A stretch of 64,000 bases of DNA. It comes from JBARDN01 sp963755705. GTDB lineage: Bacteria; Desulfobacterota; Binatia; Binatales; Binataceae. Shown one piece after another: positions 51,438 to 60,515 of this stretch. The stretch is taken from contig CAVWKW010000002.1 of assembly GCA_963755705.1 (NCBI GenBank), positions 310,001-374,000 of the forward strand. The letters are read 5' to 3'. Numbering within the stretch: the first letter of the stretch is position 1; each line of letters starts with the position of its first letter. The position numbers and the translations under genes are program-made. Below the pieces are notes generated by a model that was given only the letters and a program-made list of their open reading frames with translations, did not search any database and was not told the DNA's origin.

Positions 51438-52614
51438 TCATCCGATCGGTTTGCTGCGGAAACGCGAAGCGCCGCACCTCGGCCGCGTCGACCGCCTCGG
51501 TCACCATCCGCGCGAAATCCAGCCGCGACTCCGCCGCCTCGACCTCGTCCAGCCGCGCGTGAGTTTCCGGATGCGCCGGCACGAACAGGGTACAGCAATC
51601 CTCGTCGGGCAGGATCGAGGTCTCGAAAGTACCGAGCATCCGCGCCTGATCGATAATCTCATTCTTGTCGCTGCCGACCAGCGGACGCAGGATTGGCATG
51701 CTCGCGGCGTTTTCGATCACCGCCATGTTGTCGAGCGTCTGCGAGGCCACCTGCCCGAGACTCTCGCCCGTGACCAGCGCGGTCGCGCGAGTCTTCGCGG
51801 CCAGCGCGCATGCAATCCGCACCATCAGACGGCGGTAGAGAATCACGCGCAGCGGGCGCAGCGAGCTTGCGACTATCTCGCGCTGAAAATTCCCGAACGC
51901 AACCAGTGCTAGCGTCGACGACGACTGGTAGCGCGTAAGATGCGTCACCAGTTCGCAGGCTTTGTCGCGGCTGGCCGGCGAGACAAGCGGATGCGCATGA
52001 AAATGGACGAAGTCGAGCTTGAGTCCCCGGCGCATCATCCGAAACGCGGCGACCGGCGAATCGATTCCGCCGGAGAGCAGCGCGACCGCGCGTCCCGAAA
52101 CCCCGACCGGCAATCCACCCGCACCGGGAATCTTGCCTGCTGACACGAACGCGCCGTTGGCGAGCATCTCGATCGAGATCACCAATTCGGGATGATTCAG
52201 GTTGACCTCGTAGCCCAGCTCATCCTGCACCGCACCGCCGACCTCGCGATCGATCTCCATCGAGTTCATCGCAAAGCGCTTGTCGCCGCGGCGCGTGGTC
52301 ACGCGAAACGTGCGCGCCGGATGTTCCCGCGCTCGCGCGATCGCTTCGCGCTTGATCGCTTCGAGCTCGAGTGGAACCTGGTAGCTGAGCGAGAAATTCT
52401 GCAATCCGAATACCAGCGCCGCGCGCTCGATAACGATCGCGTCGGCGACGCCGTCGGGAATCTCTGCGATCACGCGCGGACCCTCGCCGCGCATCTTGCC
52501 GATCCCGATATCCGCGAACACCGAGCGCAGGTTATGGCGCAATTGATCGACGAAACGCCACTGGTTGCGCCCCTTGAGCGCGATCTCATGATATCTGCCG
52601 ATTAGATAACGCAT
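51406..52614 (-). CDS. thiI: tRNA 4-thiouridine synthase ThiI (short form without rhodanese domain)
   Basis: A 402-residue ThiI that makes s4U8 in tRNA and can support thiamine-thiazole synthesis. ATG 52614 begins MRYLIGRYHEIALKGRNQWR, an NFLD-type start. THUMP residues follow at about 60-165 (FRVTTRRGDKRFAMNSMEID). The PP-loop is SGGIDSPVA at 181-189. Later motifs include RLMVRIACALAAKTRATALV, TGESLGQVASQTLDNM, RPLVGSDKNEIIDQA and PDEDCCTLFVPAHPET. There is no C-terminal rhodanese domain, so sulfur may come from another carrier, as in Bacillus-type ThiI. An adjacent rhodanese fusion is a possible partner, inferred only. Confidence 0.95.
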   Translation of the reverse strand: MRYLIGRYHEIALKGRNQWRFVDQLRHNLRSVFADIGIGKMRGEGPRVIAEIPDGVADAIVIERAALVFGLQNFSLSYQVPLELEAIKREAIARAREHPARTFRVTTRRGDKRFAMNSMEIDREVGGAVQDELGYEVNLNHPELVISIEMLANGAFVSAGKIPGAGGLPVGVSGRAVALLSGGIDSPVAAFRMMRRGLKLDFVHFHAHPLVSPASRDKACELVTHLTRYQSSSTLALVAFGNFQREIVASSLRPLRVILYRRLMVRIACALAAKTRATALVTGESLGQVASQTLDNMAVIENAASMPILRPLVGSDKNEIIDQARMLGTFETSILPDEDCCTLFVPAHPETHARLDEVEAAESRLDFARMVTEAVDAAEVRRFAFPQQTDRMIRSATPQSQH

Positions 52615-52809
52615 CGTAGAGTCCGCGCCCGCCGGCGCCAATCAAGATGCGCCGCGCATCGCAGCTTAGCCGCGCTCCAGCGGGGAACCAAACCCAAAGC
52701 CTTGCAAGCGCGCCTCAGTCACAGGATTATCTGATGCAATGCAGGCATCGAGCGCAAACCTCTTGATCGGAAAATCGGCAACCCTTTCAATGGCGGCAGG
52801 GTCATTCGC

Positions 52810-53409
52810 ATGAGCGCCGTTCTCGACTTCGCTGGCAATGTCGAACGGTTGCGCTCGCATCTAGCGAAGGCCAAACCTCCCCCGCGCGACCTGCTCGCGA
52901 ACAACCGCAAGGCCGCTGCCGTCCTGATTCCAATTCTCGAACGCGCGGGCGAGCTGCGCGTTGTATACATCCGCCGTTCCGATCACGTCGAGAGTCATCG
53001 CGGACAGGTCGCCTTTCCGGGCGGTCGCGTCGATCCCGGCGACGCAACGCCGCTCGCTGCTGCTCTGCGCGAAGCCCAAGAGGAGGTCGCGATTCCGCCC
53101 CACGCGGTCGAGGTGTTGGGCGCGTTCCCGGTCGAGAGCACTCTCACCAGCGGAATTATCGTCGCACCATTCGCGGGCGTGATCGCGGCGAGCACTCCGA
53201 TGCGCCCGAGTCCCGACGAAGTCGCGGAGATTTTCGAGGTCCCGCTGAGCGCGCTGCGCGACCCGCGCTTTCGCGGCGACTACGAATGGAAGCGCGAGGG
53301 CAAGGACGCGGCCCCGGCGAAGTTTCCGGCGATACTGTACGGCGGACAGACCATCTGGGGGCTCACGCTCCGAATCACGCTGGATCTGCTCGCGATCCTT
53401 GAAGCGTAA
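52810..53409 (+). CDS. NUDIX hydrolase, CoA pyrophosphatase-like (NudL group)
   Basis: A 199-residue Nudix protein. The N-terminal VVYIRRSDHVESHRGQVAFP (HRGQVAFPGG) is the NudL/PCD1 CoA-pyrophosphatase signature. The Nudix box runs GGRVDPGDATPLAAALREAQ, then EEVAI. Later LRDPRFRGDYEWKREGKDA and ILYGGQTIWGLTLRITLDLL match the same group. It probably cleaves CoA or oxidised CoA to phosphopantetheine and 3',5'-ADP. Many CoA-transferases in the window make that link attractive but unproven. Confidence 0.9.
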   Translation: MSAVLDFAGNVERLRSHLAKAKPPPRDLLANNRKAAAVLIPILERAGELRVVYIRRSDHVESHRGQVAFPGGRVDPGDATPLAAALREAQEEVAIPPHAVEVLGAFPVESTLTSGIIVAPFAGVIAASTPMRPSPDEVAEIFEVPLSALRDPRFRGDYEWKREGKDAAPAKFPAILYGGQTIWGLTLRITLDLLAILEA

Positions 53410-53480
53410 CGACTCGCAATGGCGTCCGGCGGATCTCGCATTCGCTTGTATTTGCACTCTGAATGTAATAACTGTCGCAC

Positions 53481-54083
53481 ATGGCAAGTCTGCAGATCGT
53501 CCCTGCCGACGGCCGCGTCGCGCGCGGTCATCGGGCTCGCGCCGCGGTCGCGGCCGCGATGCTCGATTTGCTGAACGATGGGGTCGTCAAGCCTACGGCT
53601 GCGCAAATCGCCGAACGCGCCGGGGTCTCGCTGCGGCTGGTTTTTCATCACTTCGAAGACCTGGAGGCGATTCTCGCCGAGGCCGCCGATCTGCAATTTG
53701 AGCGGCTGCGCCCTTTAATCCGCTCGGTCTCGCCGTCGCTCACGCTCGACCGCCGCGTCGCGGAGTTCGTGCGAATTCGCACCGAGCTGCATGAGACGGT
53801 CTCGCCGGTCCGCCGCGCATCGATTCGGCTCGAGCCGTTCTCGCCCGTAATTGCCGAGCGGCTGGGCAACGCGCGCGCGATTCTGCGCAAGGAAGCTGAG
53901 CTCGTATTTGGAGACGTGCTCGGCGTGCTTCATGCCGCCGAGCGCCGCGACACTGTGGCCGCCCTAGAGGCAGCGAGTGCATGGGAAACCTGGGAAGTGA
54001 TGCGTATGCAGCAAGGTTTGAGTCCGGCGCAGGCGCGCAAGGCGGTTGCGCTCGCGATCACCGCACTGTTGCGGCGGCGATAG
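53481..54083 (+). CDS. TetR family transcriptional regulator
   Basis: A 200-residue regulator. The helix-turn-helix is KPTAAQIAERAGVSLRLVFH with HFEDLEAILAEAA next. The remainder is the helical ligand-binding domain, unlike known subgroups by eye. The gene lies 49 bases upstream of a sulfatase gene on the same strand, so it may control that unit and itself. Its ligand is unknown. Confidence 0.88.
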   Translation: MASLQIVPADGRVARGHRARAAVAAAMLDLLNDGVVKPTAAQIAERAGVSLRLVFHHFEDLEAILAEAADLQFERLRPLIRSVSPSLTLDRRVAEFVRIRTELHETVSPVRRASIRLEPFSPVIAERLGNARAILRKEAELVFGDVLGVLHAAERRDTVAALEAASAWETWEVMRMQQGLSPAQARKAVALAITALLRRR

Positions 54084-54132
54084 AAAAATTTAATCCAACG
54101 CTTTAAGAATTGTTCGCAAGGGGATAGCGAAG

Positions 54133-55710
54133 ATGGGACGCAAAATTCTTTTCATCACCACCGATCAGCAGCGCTACGACTCGCTCGGATGCAACGGCGG
54201 CAAAATCGCGCAGACTCCGAATATCGACCGGCTCGCCGCTACCGGGATCAACTATCGCCGCGCGCACAATCAGAACGTGGTCTGCATGCCCGCCCGCGCC
54301 ACGATGCTCACCGGGCAGTACGTGCGCACCCACGGCGTTTTCGCCAATGGCGTCGCGTTGCCGGCCGACGCGCCCAACGCGGCAGCATGGCTACATGAAA
54401 AGGCGGGATACCGCACCGCGCTGCTCGGCAAGGCGCATTTCGAACCCGCCTTCGACCTGCAAGGTCGATGGTTCGAGAACGCGATGGCGCGCAAAGGATC
54501 GACCGGTCCATATCGCGGCTTCGAACGGATGGAACTCGCGATGCATGGGCCAGTCGGTGGATGGCACTACTCGCTCTGGCTGCAACAGAAGCATCCTGAG
54601 GATATCGGCGGCTTCGCTCCGCTGTTGACTGCGCAGGCCGGCGGCGACACGGGCGCGCCCGAGGTCAAGTACAATCCGATTCCACGCGAACACTATCATA
54701 CTGATTGGGTTGCGGAGCGCACGCTTGCGTTTCTCGATTCGCTCGGTGCAAATGAGAATTGGTTCGTGTGGATGAGCTTTCCCGACCCGCATCATCCGTG
54801 GGATCCGCCCGAGAAAGAAGCGCGCCGCATCAACTGGCGCGATCTCGATTTGCCGGCCGGCTATCCGCGCTCACGCGAGCAGGCGGAAAAGATCCTCGCC
54901 CAAAAACCGCGCCATTGGCTCGACTGGTACGAGGGCCGGTTCAGCAATCCCGAAGGCGGACCGATGAGCTTCGTGCCCGCGCGGATGACGCCCGACCAGG
55001 TGCGTGAAGTCAACGCGATGACGCACGTCGAGAACGAGCTTATCGATCAAGCCGTCGGCCGTGTGATGGCGCGAATCGCGGAGCGCGGATGGGACGCCGA
55101 TACCGATGTGATCTTCACCACTGATCACGGCGAGCTGCAGGGTGATTTCGGCCTGCTGTACAAAGGTCCGTACCATGTTGACGCGCTGATGCATCTGCCG
55201 ATGATCTGGCGGCCCGCGCCGTCGGCCAAGATCGCTCCGGCGCAAATCAGCGAGCCGGTGGGCCAGCTCGATCTCGCGCCGACGTTCTGCAAAATCGCGG
55301 GCGCGCCGATTCCGGACTGGATCGAGGGCAAACCGCTTCCGACCGCACCCGGCTCAGGCCGCGAGCGCGTCATCACCGAATGGGACAGCCAGTTCAAGCA
55401 ACTCGGGATGCATCTGCGGACCATCTATCGAGACGGATGGGTCTGCACGGTGTACGAAAAATCCACGCGCGATGTTGGCTACGACGTTGACCAGGTACCC
55501 GCGATGCTGCGCGGTACGCAGGCGATCCTCGACATCCGCTACGACGGCACCGAGGGCGAGCTCTATAATCTGAAGGATGATCCGCATCAGTGGCAAAATC
55601 TGTGGAACGACGCGGGCTACAAGAAGATGAAATCCGACCTGATCGCCGATCTTTACGATCATCTGCCAAAGCCGCGCGATCCGCAGCTTCCAGTTGAGGC
55701 GCCGGCGTAG
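54133..55710 (+). CDS. Sulfatase family hydrolase
   Basis: A 525-residue alkaline-phosphatase-fold sulfatase. It has KILFITTDQQRYDSLGCNGG (metal Asp11), the formylglycine motif VVCMPARATMLTGQY with Cys51-x-Pro-x-Arg55, WFVWMSFPDPHHPWDPPEKE and FTTDHGELQGDFGLLYKG. YNLKDDPHQWQNLWND at the C-terminus is typical. The Cys51 would need conversion to formylglycine by a maturase, which is not seen here. No signal peptide is visible, so it appears cytoplasmic; phosphonate monoester hydrolases share this core. It follows a TetR gene and precedes a GST-like gene by 12 bases. Confidence 0.93.
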   Translation: MGRKILFITTDQQRYDSLGCNGGKIAQTPNIDRLAATGINYRRAHNQNVVCMPARATMLTGQYVRTHGVFANGVALPADAPNAAAWLHEKAGYRTALLGKAHFEPAFDLQGRWFENAMARKGSTGPYRGFERMELAMHGPVGGWHYSLWLQQKHPEDIGGFAPLLTAQAGGDTGAPEVKYNPIPREHYHTDWVAERTLAFLDSLGANENWFVWMSFPDPHHPWDPPEKEARRINWRDLDLPAGYPRSREQAEKILAQKPRHWLDWYEGRFSNPEGGPMSFVPARMTPDQVREVNAMTHVENELIDQAVGRVMARIAERGWDADTDVIFTTDHGELQGDFGLLYKGPYHVDALMHLPMIWRPAPSAKIAPAQISEPVGQLDLAPTFCKIAGAPIPDWIEGKPLPTAPGSGRERVITEWDSQFKQLGMHLRTIYRDGWVCTVYEKSTRDVGYDVDQVPAMLRGTQAILDIRYDGTEGELYNLKDDPHQWQNLWNDAGYKKMKSDLIADLYDHLPKPRDPQLPVEAPA

Positions 55711-55722
55711 GAGACGTTTGCG

Positions 55723-56751
55723 ATGCTTCCATTGAAACTGGCGGGCGGCTACGGATCGCCGTACTCGCGTAAGATGCGTGCGGTGCTGCGCTATCGGCGA
55801 ATCGAATTTCGATGGATCATGCGCGGCTCGGCCGCCGACGTGGGTGTCCCGCCGGTTCCGGTCGCCTTGATTCCGGTGCTGGTCTTCCCCGGTGAGAACG
55901 GTGCGCCGGACGAGGCGATGATCGATTCGACTTTCCAGATCAAACGTCTCGAAAAGATTTTCACCGAACGATCACTCGTCCCGCCCGACCCGGCGCTCGC
56001 GTTCCTGCAAGAGATGCTCGAGGACTACGGCGACGAATGGCTGACCAAGCCGATGTTTCACTACCGATGGAAGTACGACGCCGATATCCACAAGGCGTCG
56101 CATGTCCTCGCGCTCGATCGCGATTTGCATCTGGATGAAGCGCGCCTTAGGAAAGCGTCAGCGTTTATCGCCGAACGGCAAATCGCGCGCCTCGGCGTGG
56201 TCGGCTCGAACGAAATCACGACGCTGGTGATCGAGGACAGTTACCGCCGCTTCATTCATCTGCTCGACGAACATCTGAAGGCGGGCAACTATTTCCTGAT
56301 GGGTTCGCGTCCAGGCGTAGGCGATTTCGGAATCTTCGGACAGCTCAGCCAGCTCGCCCATTTCGATCCAACTCCCGCCGCGCTCACGGCGCGCGAAACG
56401 CCGCGCATCATTTCCTGGGTCTCGCACGTGGACGATCTATCGGCGCTCGAGCCAGCGGAGTGGCCCTCGCGCCAGGCGCTCGCTCCGACGCTGCGCGCGT
56501 TCTTCACTGAGATTGGCCATGTGTACGCGCCGTTCCTCGTCGCGAACGCGCGCGCGATCGCTTCGCGAGCCGCGCGCGTCGAATGCGAAATCGACGGACG
56601 CCCGTGGACACAGCAGCCGTTTCCCTATCAGGCAAAATGTCTGAAATGGCTGCGGGATGGGCATGCCGCGCTGGCTCAGAACGATCGCAAGTTCGTCGAT
56701 TCCTATCTCGATGGAACCGGTGCCGACGCGATCTTCAGCGCGAAAATTTAG
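55723..56751 (+). CDS. Glutathione S-transferase-like protein, extended
   Basis: A 342-residue protein, longer than a standard GST (about 210). The thioredoxin-like N-terminus is KLAGGYGSPYSRKMRAVLRY, with a segment ALIPVLVFP replacing the usual cis-Pro loop. The long helical C-terminal part includes EMLEDYGDEWLTKPMFHYRW and GNYFLMGSRPGVGDFGIFGQ with a capping Asp. AGGAGA lies just before the ATG, 12 bases after the sulfatase stop, so they are one operon. Substrate is unknown. It converges with the CYTH gene by four bases. Confidence 0.85.
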   Translation: MLPLKLAGGYGSPYSRKMRAVLRYRRIEFRWIMRGSAADVGVPPVPVALIPVLVFPGENGAPDEAMIDSTFQIKRLEKIFTERSLVPPDPALAFLQEMLEDYGDEWLTKPMFHYRWKYDADIHKASHVLALDRDLHLDEARLRKASAFIAERQIARLGVVGSNEITTLVIEDSYRRFIHLLDEHLKAGNYFLMGSRPGVGDFGIFGQLSQLAHFDPTPAALTARETPRIISWVSHVDDLSALEPAEWPSRQALAPTLRAFFTEIGHVYAPFLVANARAIASRAARVECEIDGRPWTQQPFPYQAKCLKWLRDGHAALAQNDRKFVDSYLDGTGADAIFSAKI

Positions 56752-57275
56752 ATTCGTTTCCGCCCTGAGTCGGTCATCAGTTCGAAATACGACACGCCAA
56801 TCAGATCGCCGGAACCTATGCCGAGCGCGGCGAGCAACTCGTCCACGGCTGCGCGGCTGCTTTCGGGATCGTCGCCCTCGGCGATGACCGCTTCGATTTC
56901 GCCGAAGTCGCCAAGGTCCGCGACGCGATCGAGATGCAACCGCACGTTCGCGCGCATCAGGAGGGTTCGCTCCTTTCGCACCTCTGCCAGGATTCCCAGC
57001 GCCGTGGCGAGCATCGTGCGCATCGCCGCGGGATCGGACACCAGCACAATTTCGTAGCGGCTCAACTGGAGCTCGCCGCTCGATTCGCGTCCATAGTAGA
57101 TCAGTGCGCCAGGGGCCTCTTCCGCGCCTTCGCGCAACTTTAGCTTGCCGTGCTCGACGCGGAAAAACGTGTCGCGCTGGCGGACAATTGCGCGCTCGGT
57201 ATATCCGATCGCCTCGGCGATCGCGCGGGCGCCGGCATGATCTCCCAGCGGAAATTTTGCTTCCAGGTTTCGCAT
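56748..57275 (-). CDS. CYTH domain / class IV adenylate cyclase-like protein
   Basis: A 175-residue CYTH protein. ATG 57275 gives the family start MRNLEAKFPL, and an upstream extension lacks homology. Visible beta-strand motifs are QRDTFFRVEHGKLKLREGAE, ALIYYGRESSGELQLSRYEI, EVRKERTLLMRANVRLHLDR and GDFGEIEAVIAEGDD. This alternation of Glu, Lys and Arg in a tunnel is used to bind triphosphate. CyaB-type adenylate cyclase, thiamine triphosphatase or polyphosphate hydrolase activities are possible. It diverges from the unknown gene at 57389. Confidence 0.9.
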   Translation of the reverse strand: MRNLEAKFPLGDHAGARAIAEAIGYTERAIVRQRDTFFRVEHGKLKLREGAEEAPGALIYYGRESSGELQLSRYEIVLVSDPAAMRTMLATALGILAEVRKERTLLMRANVRLHLDRVADLGDFGEIEAVIAEGDDPESSRAAVDELLAALGIGSGDLIGVSYFELMTDSGRKRI

Positions 57276-57388
57276 CAGCATCGCAAGATTATGCGAATTC
57301 GTGGGCGAGTGGAAAAGATTCGAACTTGACATCGATTGAAAACCCCGCGTACGCTCGCTCGACTCGAAGTAGCATCGTCGTCAGGACA

Positions 57389-58573
57389 GTGGCGCACCAG
57401 AAGACAACCAAATTGCACAGGTCCGTCGATCCTGACGACGCCAAGCTCGGTGCCGCCGGCTTCGACGCTCACGCGCCCGCCGCCGAAGCGCTGAAAAAGC
57501 TCGACGAAATTCATGCGAGTGTCGGTGAGGTCGCGTTCGCGCGCGGACTCGGAGGTATCGCCGACCCTGCCGCCGCGGCGATTCTCGCCGAAATGGAGAC
57601 TTCCGCCGCCGGCGCTTTACGGCGTGAGATTCGGCGCTCGCTCTTCAAGCTCAGGCAGCGCGGAATCGACGCGCCCGCGACCGCGCCTTCAATCGAGCAG
57701 GCCGCGCACTCTCCTTCTGCCGATCGACTCACTGCACTGTTCTCTCCGATCGACGGCGAAGGCGCGCGCATCATCTGGATCACGAAGCCGCGCATGCAGG
57801 GCGGCGTGACGCGACTCTGGGGCCTCGTGTCGGAGTCGGACGGACTGGTCGGAGCGATCGCGGCCGGCCTCTCGCGCAAGGAACTCAAATCGGAACGCGA
57901 GGAACTCGAAAGCCGCGCTGGAATGCGAATGGTCGAAGGTGATTGGCGGCTTGCGGATTTCATTCTGTGCGAGGCGTACCGCCGCACTCCAGAGGCGCGC
58001 CGCGTGCGGGTCGGCAATTTCCTGGCGCTCCGCGCCGAGATTACCGCCGCCCCCGTGCCCGCTGAATTCGCGCATCCGATATACGACGAACTCGGCACCG
58101 GCGTTCCGGCCGAGCCTGCGCTCGAGTTGCTCAAAGAGCCTGAGCTGCTCGAGTGGCGACTCACCCAGGCCGAGATTGGTCCGTACGTCGAGGAACTGGG
58201 CCGCGCTAATGAAAGCGTGATCGTGCTCAACGAGATTCAGCAGCGCGAGCGAATCAACATCATCGTCGAGCGCGCGGTCGGCGAATTGTTTTCCGGCGAG
58301 CCCGGAATCCGCGCCCGCCGCCGGTTCGAGGACCTCGCCTATTACATGCTGCATAGCGGCCGCCGCGAGCCAGCGGCGTGGGCGGCCGCAGCCGCGAAAC
58401 AGATTCAAAGCGAATCGGATCTGAAGCGAAGCATCTTCTTTCAAAGCATGGTGCGAACCCAACTCGGCGCGATCGTCGCCGAAGAGCAGCAGCAAGCACA
58501 GCAGGAGCCAAGGCTGATCGTGACCCCTGCCGAAGCGATGCGCGCGAGCGACGCCGCGCGCCGCCGCCGGTAA
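57389..58573 (+). CDS. Unknown protein, alpha-helical, possibly HEAT-like
   Basis: A 394-residue protein starting from GTG 57389; the frame is open further upstream but overlaps the divergent CYTH gene there. It is rich in Ala, Glu, Arg and Leu. LKKLDEIHASVGEVAFARGL and ILAEMETSAAGALRREIRRS look like repeat-type helices, followed by a mixed region (EGARIIWITKPRMQGGVTRL). Then comes a more acidic helical half (LEELGRANES-like, FEDLAYYMLHSGRREPAAWA) and a C-terminal Gln/Glu-rich stretch. No catalytic motif or signal was recognised. It ends five bases before the convergent GNAT gene. Confidence 0.68.
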   Translation: MAHQKTTKLHRSVDPDDAKLGAAGFDAHAPAAEALKKLDEIHASVGEVAFARGLGGIADPAAAAILAEMETSAAGALRREIRRSLFKLRQRGIDAPATAPSIEQAAHSPSADRLTALFSPIDGEGARIIWITKPRMQGGVTRLWGLVSESDGLVGAIAAGLSRKELKSEREELESRAGMRMVEGDWRLADFILCEAYRRTPEARRVRVGNFLALRAEITAAPVPAEFAHPIYDELGTGVPAEPALELLKEPELLEWRLTQAEIGPYVEELGRANESVIVLNEIQQRERINIIVERAVGELFSGEPGIRARRRFEDLAYYMLHSGRREPAAWAAAAAKQIQSESDLKRSIFFQSMVRTQLGAIVAEEQQQAQQEPRLIVTPAEAMRASDAARRRR

Positions 58574-58578
58574 CCACC

Positions 58579-59067
58579 CTACTCGACTCCGAGCGAGTAT
58601 CCGTAGTGCGTGCGGCGCCATCCCAGCCGCTCGTAAAAGCGATGCGCCCGCAGCCTGCGTACGTTGGTCGTGAGCGCCAGCTTGTAGCATCCGAGGCTGA
58701 TTGCCATCGCGGACGCCGCCTGCATCATAGCCTCTCCAACTCCGAGCGAGCGCGCGTCGGCCGCGACCACGACATTCTCGACGATCGCGAACGGCTTGAG
58801 CCCGTGACCAAGATGCGGCAGCACGATCAGATGCACCGTGCCGACGATCCTGCCGGCAATCTCCGTCACCAGGATGCGATGACTGCGATCGCGCGCAAGC
58901 CGCCGAAATGCGACGCGCATCCGCGCCGGCCCCACCTCGAGCTCCGAATAGGTATCCGGATGCAGCTCGCGATAAAGCGCGATAATCGAAGGAATATCTT
59001 TTTCCCGGGCGCGCCGCACCGCAACGCGCGAAGAACCACGACTCTTCATGCGGGTTAATCGTGCCAT
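58579..59067 (-). CDS. GNAT family N-acetyltransferase
   Basis: A 162-residue GNAT. It has the acetyl-CoA region FAIVENVVVAADARSLGVGE followed by AMMQAASAMAISLGCYKLAL and RAHRFYERLGW. The typical Q/RxxGxG/A motif reads RSLGVGEA. A basic N-terminal extension of about 15 residues may not be translated, as a second Met lies at residue 7. The acceptor is unknown. It is divergent from the CoA-transferase at 59268 and convergent with 57389. Confidence 0.9.
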   Translation of the reverse strand: MARLTRMKSRGSSRVAVRRAREKDIPSIIALYRELHPDTYSELEVGPARMRVAFRRLARDRSHRILVTEIAGRIVGTVHLIVLPHLGHGLKPFAIVENVVVAADARSLGVGEAMMQAASAMAISLGCYKLALTTNVRRLRAHRFYERLGWRRTHYGYSLGVE

Positions 59068-59267
59068 AGAATCTTGTACTTTCCGATCAGACTGCGCAGG
59101 GCGAAGATCATAGCCAGCCTTATGCGCTGAGGCCTTTTCCGCTACGATTGACGAAACGAAGCCATTAAGGACTTGCTCTTAGAGGGACCTCTCACCTTGA
59201 CAACTGAAACGAAGCCATGTCCGGACGCTTCGGCGCCGCGGTTATCCGCGCAAGCGCGGTTCCGGCG

Positions 59268-60464
59268 ATGATCGCCAAGCGTCCACTCGAGGGTGTGCGG
59301 GTGCTTGATCTTACCCGCGTGCTTGCCGGCCCGTTTTGCACCATGAACCTTGCGGACCTGGGCGCGGAAGTAATCAAGATCGAGCTGCCTGGCCGTGGCG
59401 ACGACTCGCGCCAATTCGCGCCGACGCTTCCTACCGGCGACTCGGGCTACTACTACAGCGTCAATCGCGGAAAGAAGAGCGTGACGATCGACTTGCGCAC
59501 GGCAGAGGGCGCGGCGCTGTTTCTCGAACTCGCGGCTAAGTGCGACGTCGTGGCCGAGAATTTTGCGCCCGGCACGCTCGAACGATTCGGGATCGGCTTC
59601 GAACGTCTGAAGGCGGCGAACCCGCGCGTCATCCTGTGCTCGATTTCCGGTTTCGGCCAGACCGGACCGATGGCGTCCGCTCCCGCGTACGATATCGTCG
59701 CGCAGGCTCTGGGCGGCACTATGAGTATCACCGGGGCGCCCGACGGCGAGCCGACGCGATGTGGAGTGTCGGTGGGAGATCTGTCGGCGGCGCTCTACGG
59801 GGTTATCGCGATCCTGGCCGCCTTGCGCGTGCGCGATCGCGACGGCGGCGCGCAGCATCTGGATATCGCGATGCTGGATTGCCAGGTCGCGATGCTTGAG
59901 GACGCGCTCGCGCGTTACTCGGTGTCACACAAAGTTCCGGGCCCGCTCGGCACGCGCCATCCGTCGATCACGCCGTTTCAGCAGTTCCGCGCCTCGGATG
60001 GATTCTTTGTAGCAGGGGCGGGCAATGAATCAATCTGGCAGCGGATGTGCGACGCGATCGCGATGCCGGAGCTGAAGGAGCATCCGCATTTTGTCGCGAA
60101 TCGTGATCGGACTGCGAACCATTCCGAGCTCGAGGCGATTCTCGCGCGCAAGTTCGCAACCGCGCCGCGCGCGCATTGGCTCGCCGCGCTCAGCGCCGCC
60201 AGCGTCCCGTGCGCTCCCATCGCCAACGTTGAGGAAGTGACGCGCAATCCGCATCTGGAAGCGCGCGCGATGATCCTGCATGCCGATCATCCGGGCTACG
60301 ATGGCCTGATCGTTCCCGGCTCGCCGTTGAAAATCTCCGGTTCGCAAGCCGCGCCCGACACCCGCGCGCCCGAGCTTGGCGCCGATACGGAAACGGTTCT
60401 GCAAGAGTTGCTGGGATGGGATAAATCGCGCCTGTCAGAGCTCAAGCGAAAGAGTATCATATGA
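59268..60464 (+). CDS. CaiB/BaiF family III CoA-transferase
   Basis: A 398-residue family III CoA-transferase. ATG 59268 begins MIAKRPLEGVRVLDLTRVLA; an ATG 17 codons earlier is possible but adds no homology. Segments are AGPFCTMNLADLGAEVIKIE, SVNRGKKSVTIDLRTAEGAA, CDVVAENFAPGTLERFGIGF and VILCSISGFGQTGPMASAPA. AQHLDIAMLDCQVAMLEDAL carries the family Asp. It looks complete, with no partner transferase beside it. Acyl substrate is unknown. Confidence 0.93.
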   Translation: MIAKRPLEGVRVLDLTRVLAGPFCTMNLADLGAEVIKIELPGRGDDSRQFAPTLPTGDSGYYYSVNRGKKSVTIDLRTAEGAALFLELAAKCDVVAENFAPGTLERFGIGFERLKAANPRVILCSISGFGQTGPMASAPAYDIVAQALGGTMSITGAPDGEPTRCGVSVGDLSAALYGVIAILAALRVRDRDGGAQHLDIAMLDCQVAMLEDALARYSVSHKVPGPLGTRHPSITPFQQFRASDGFFVAGAGNESIWQRMCDAIAMPELKEHPHFVANRDRTANHSELEAILARKFATAPRAHWLAALSAASVPCAPIANVEEVTRNPHLEARAMILHADHPGYDGLIVPGSPLKISGSQAAPDTRAPELGADTETVLQELLGWDKSRLSELKRKSII

Positions 60465-60515
60465 AAATACCCACCCGCTCCGGACTGGGTACCTCGCGGC
60501 GGTGATCAGACAAGC

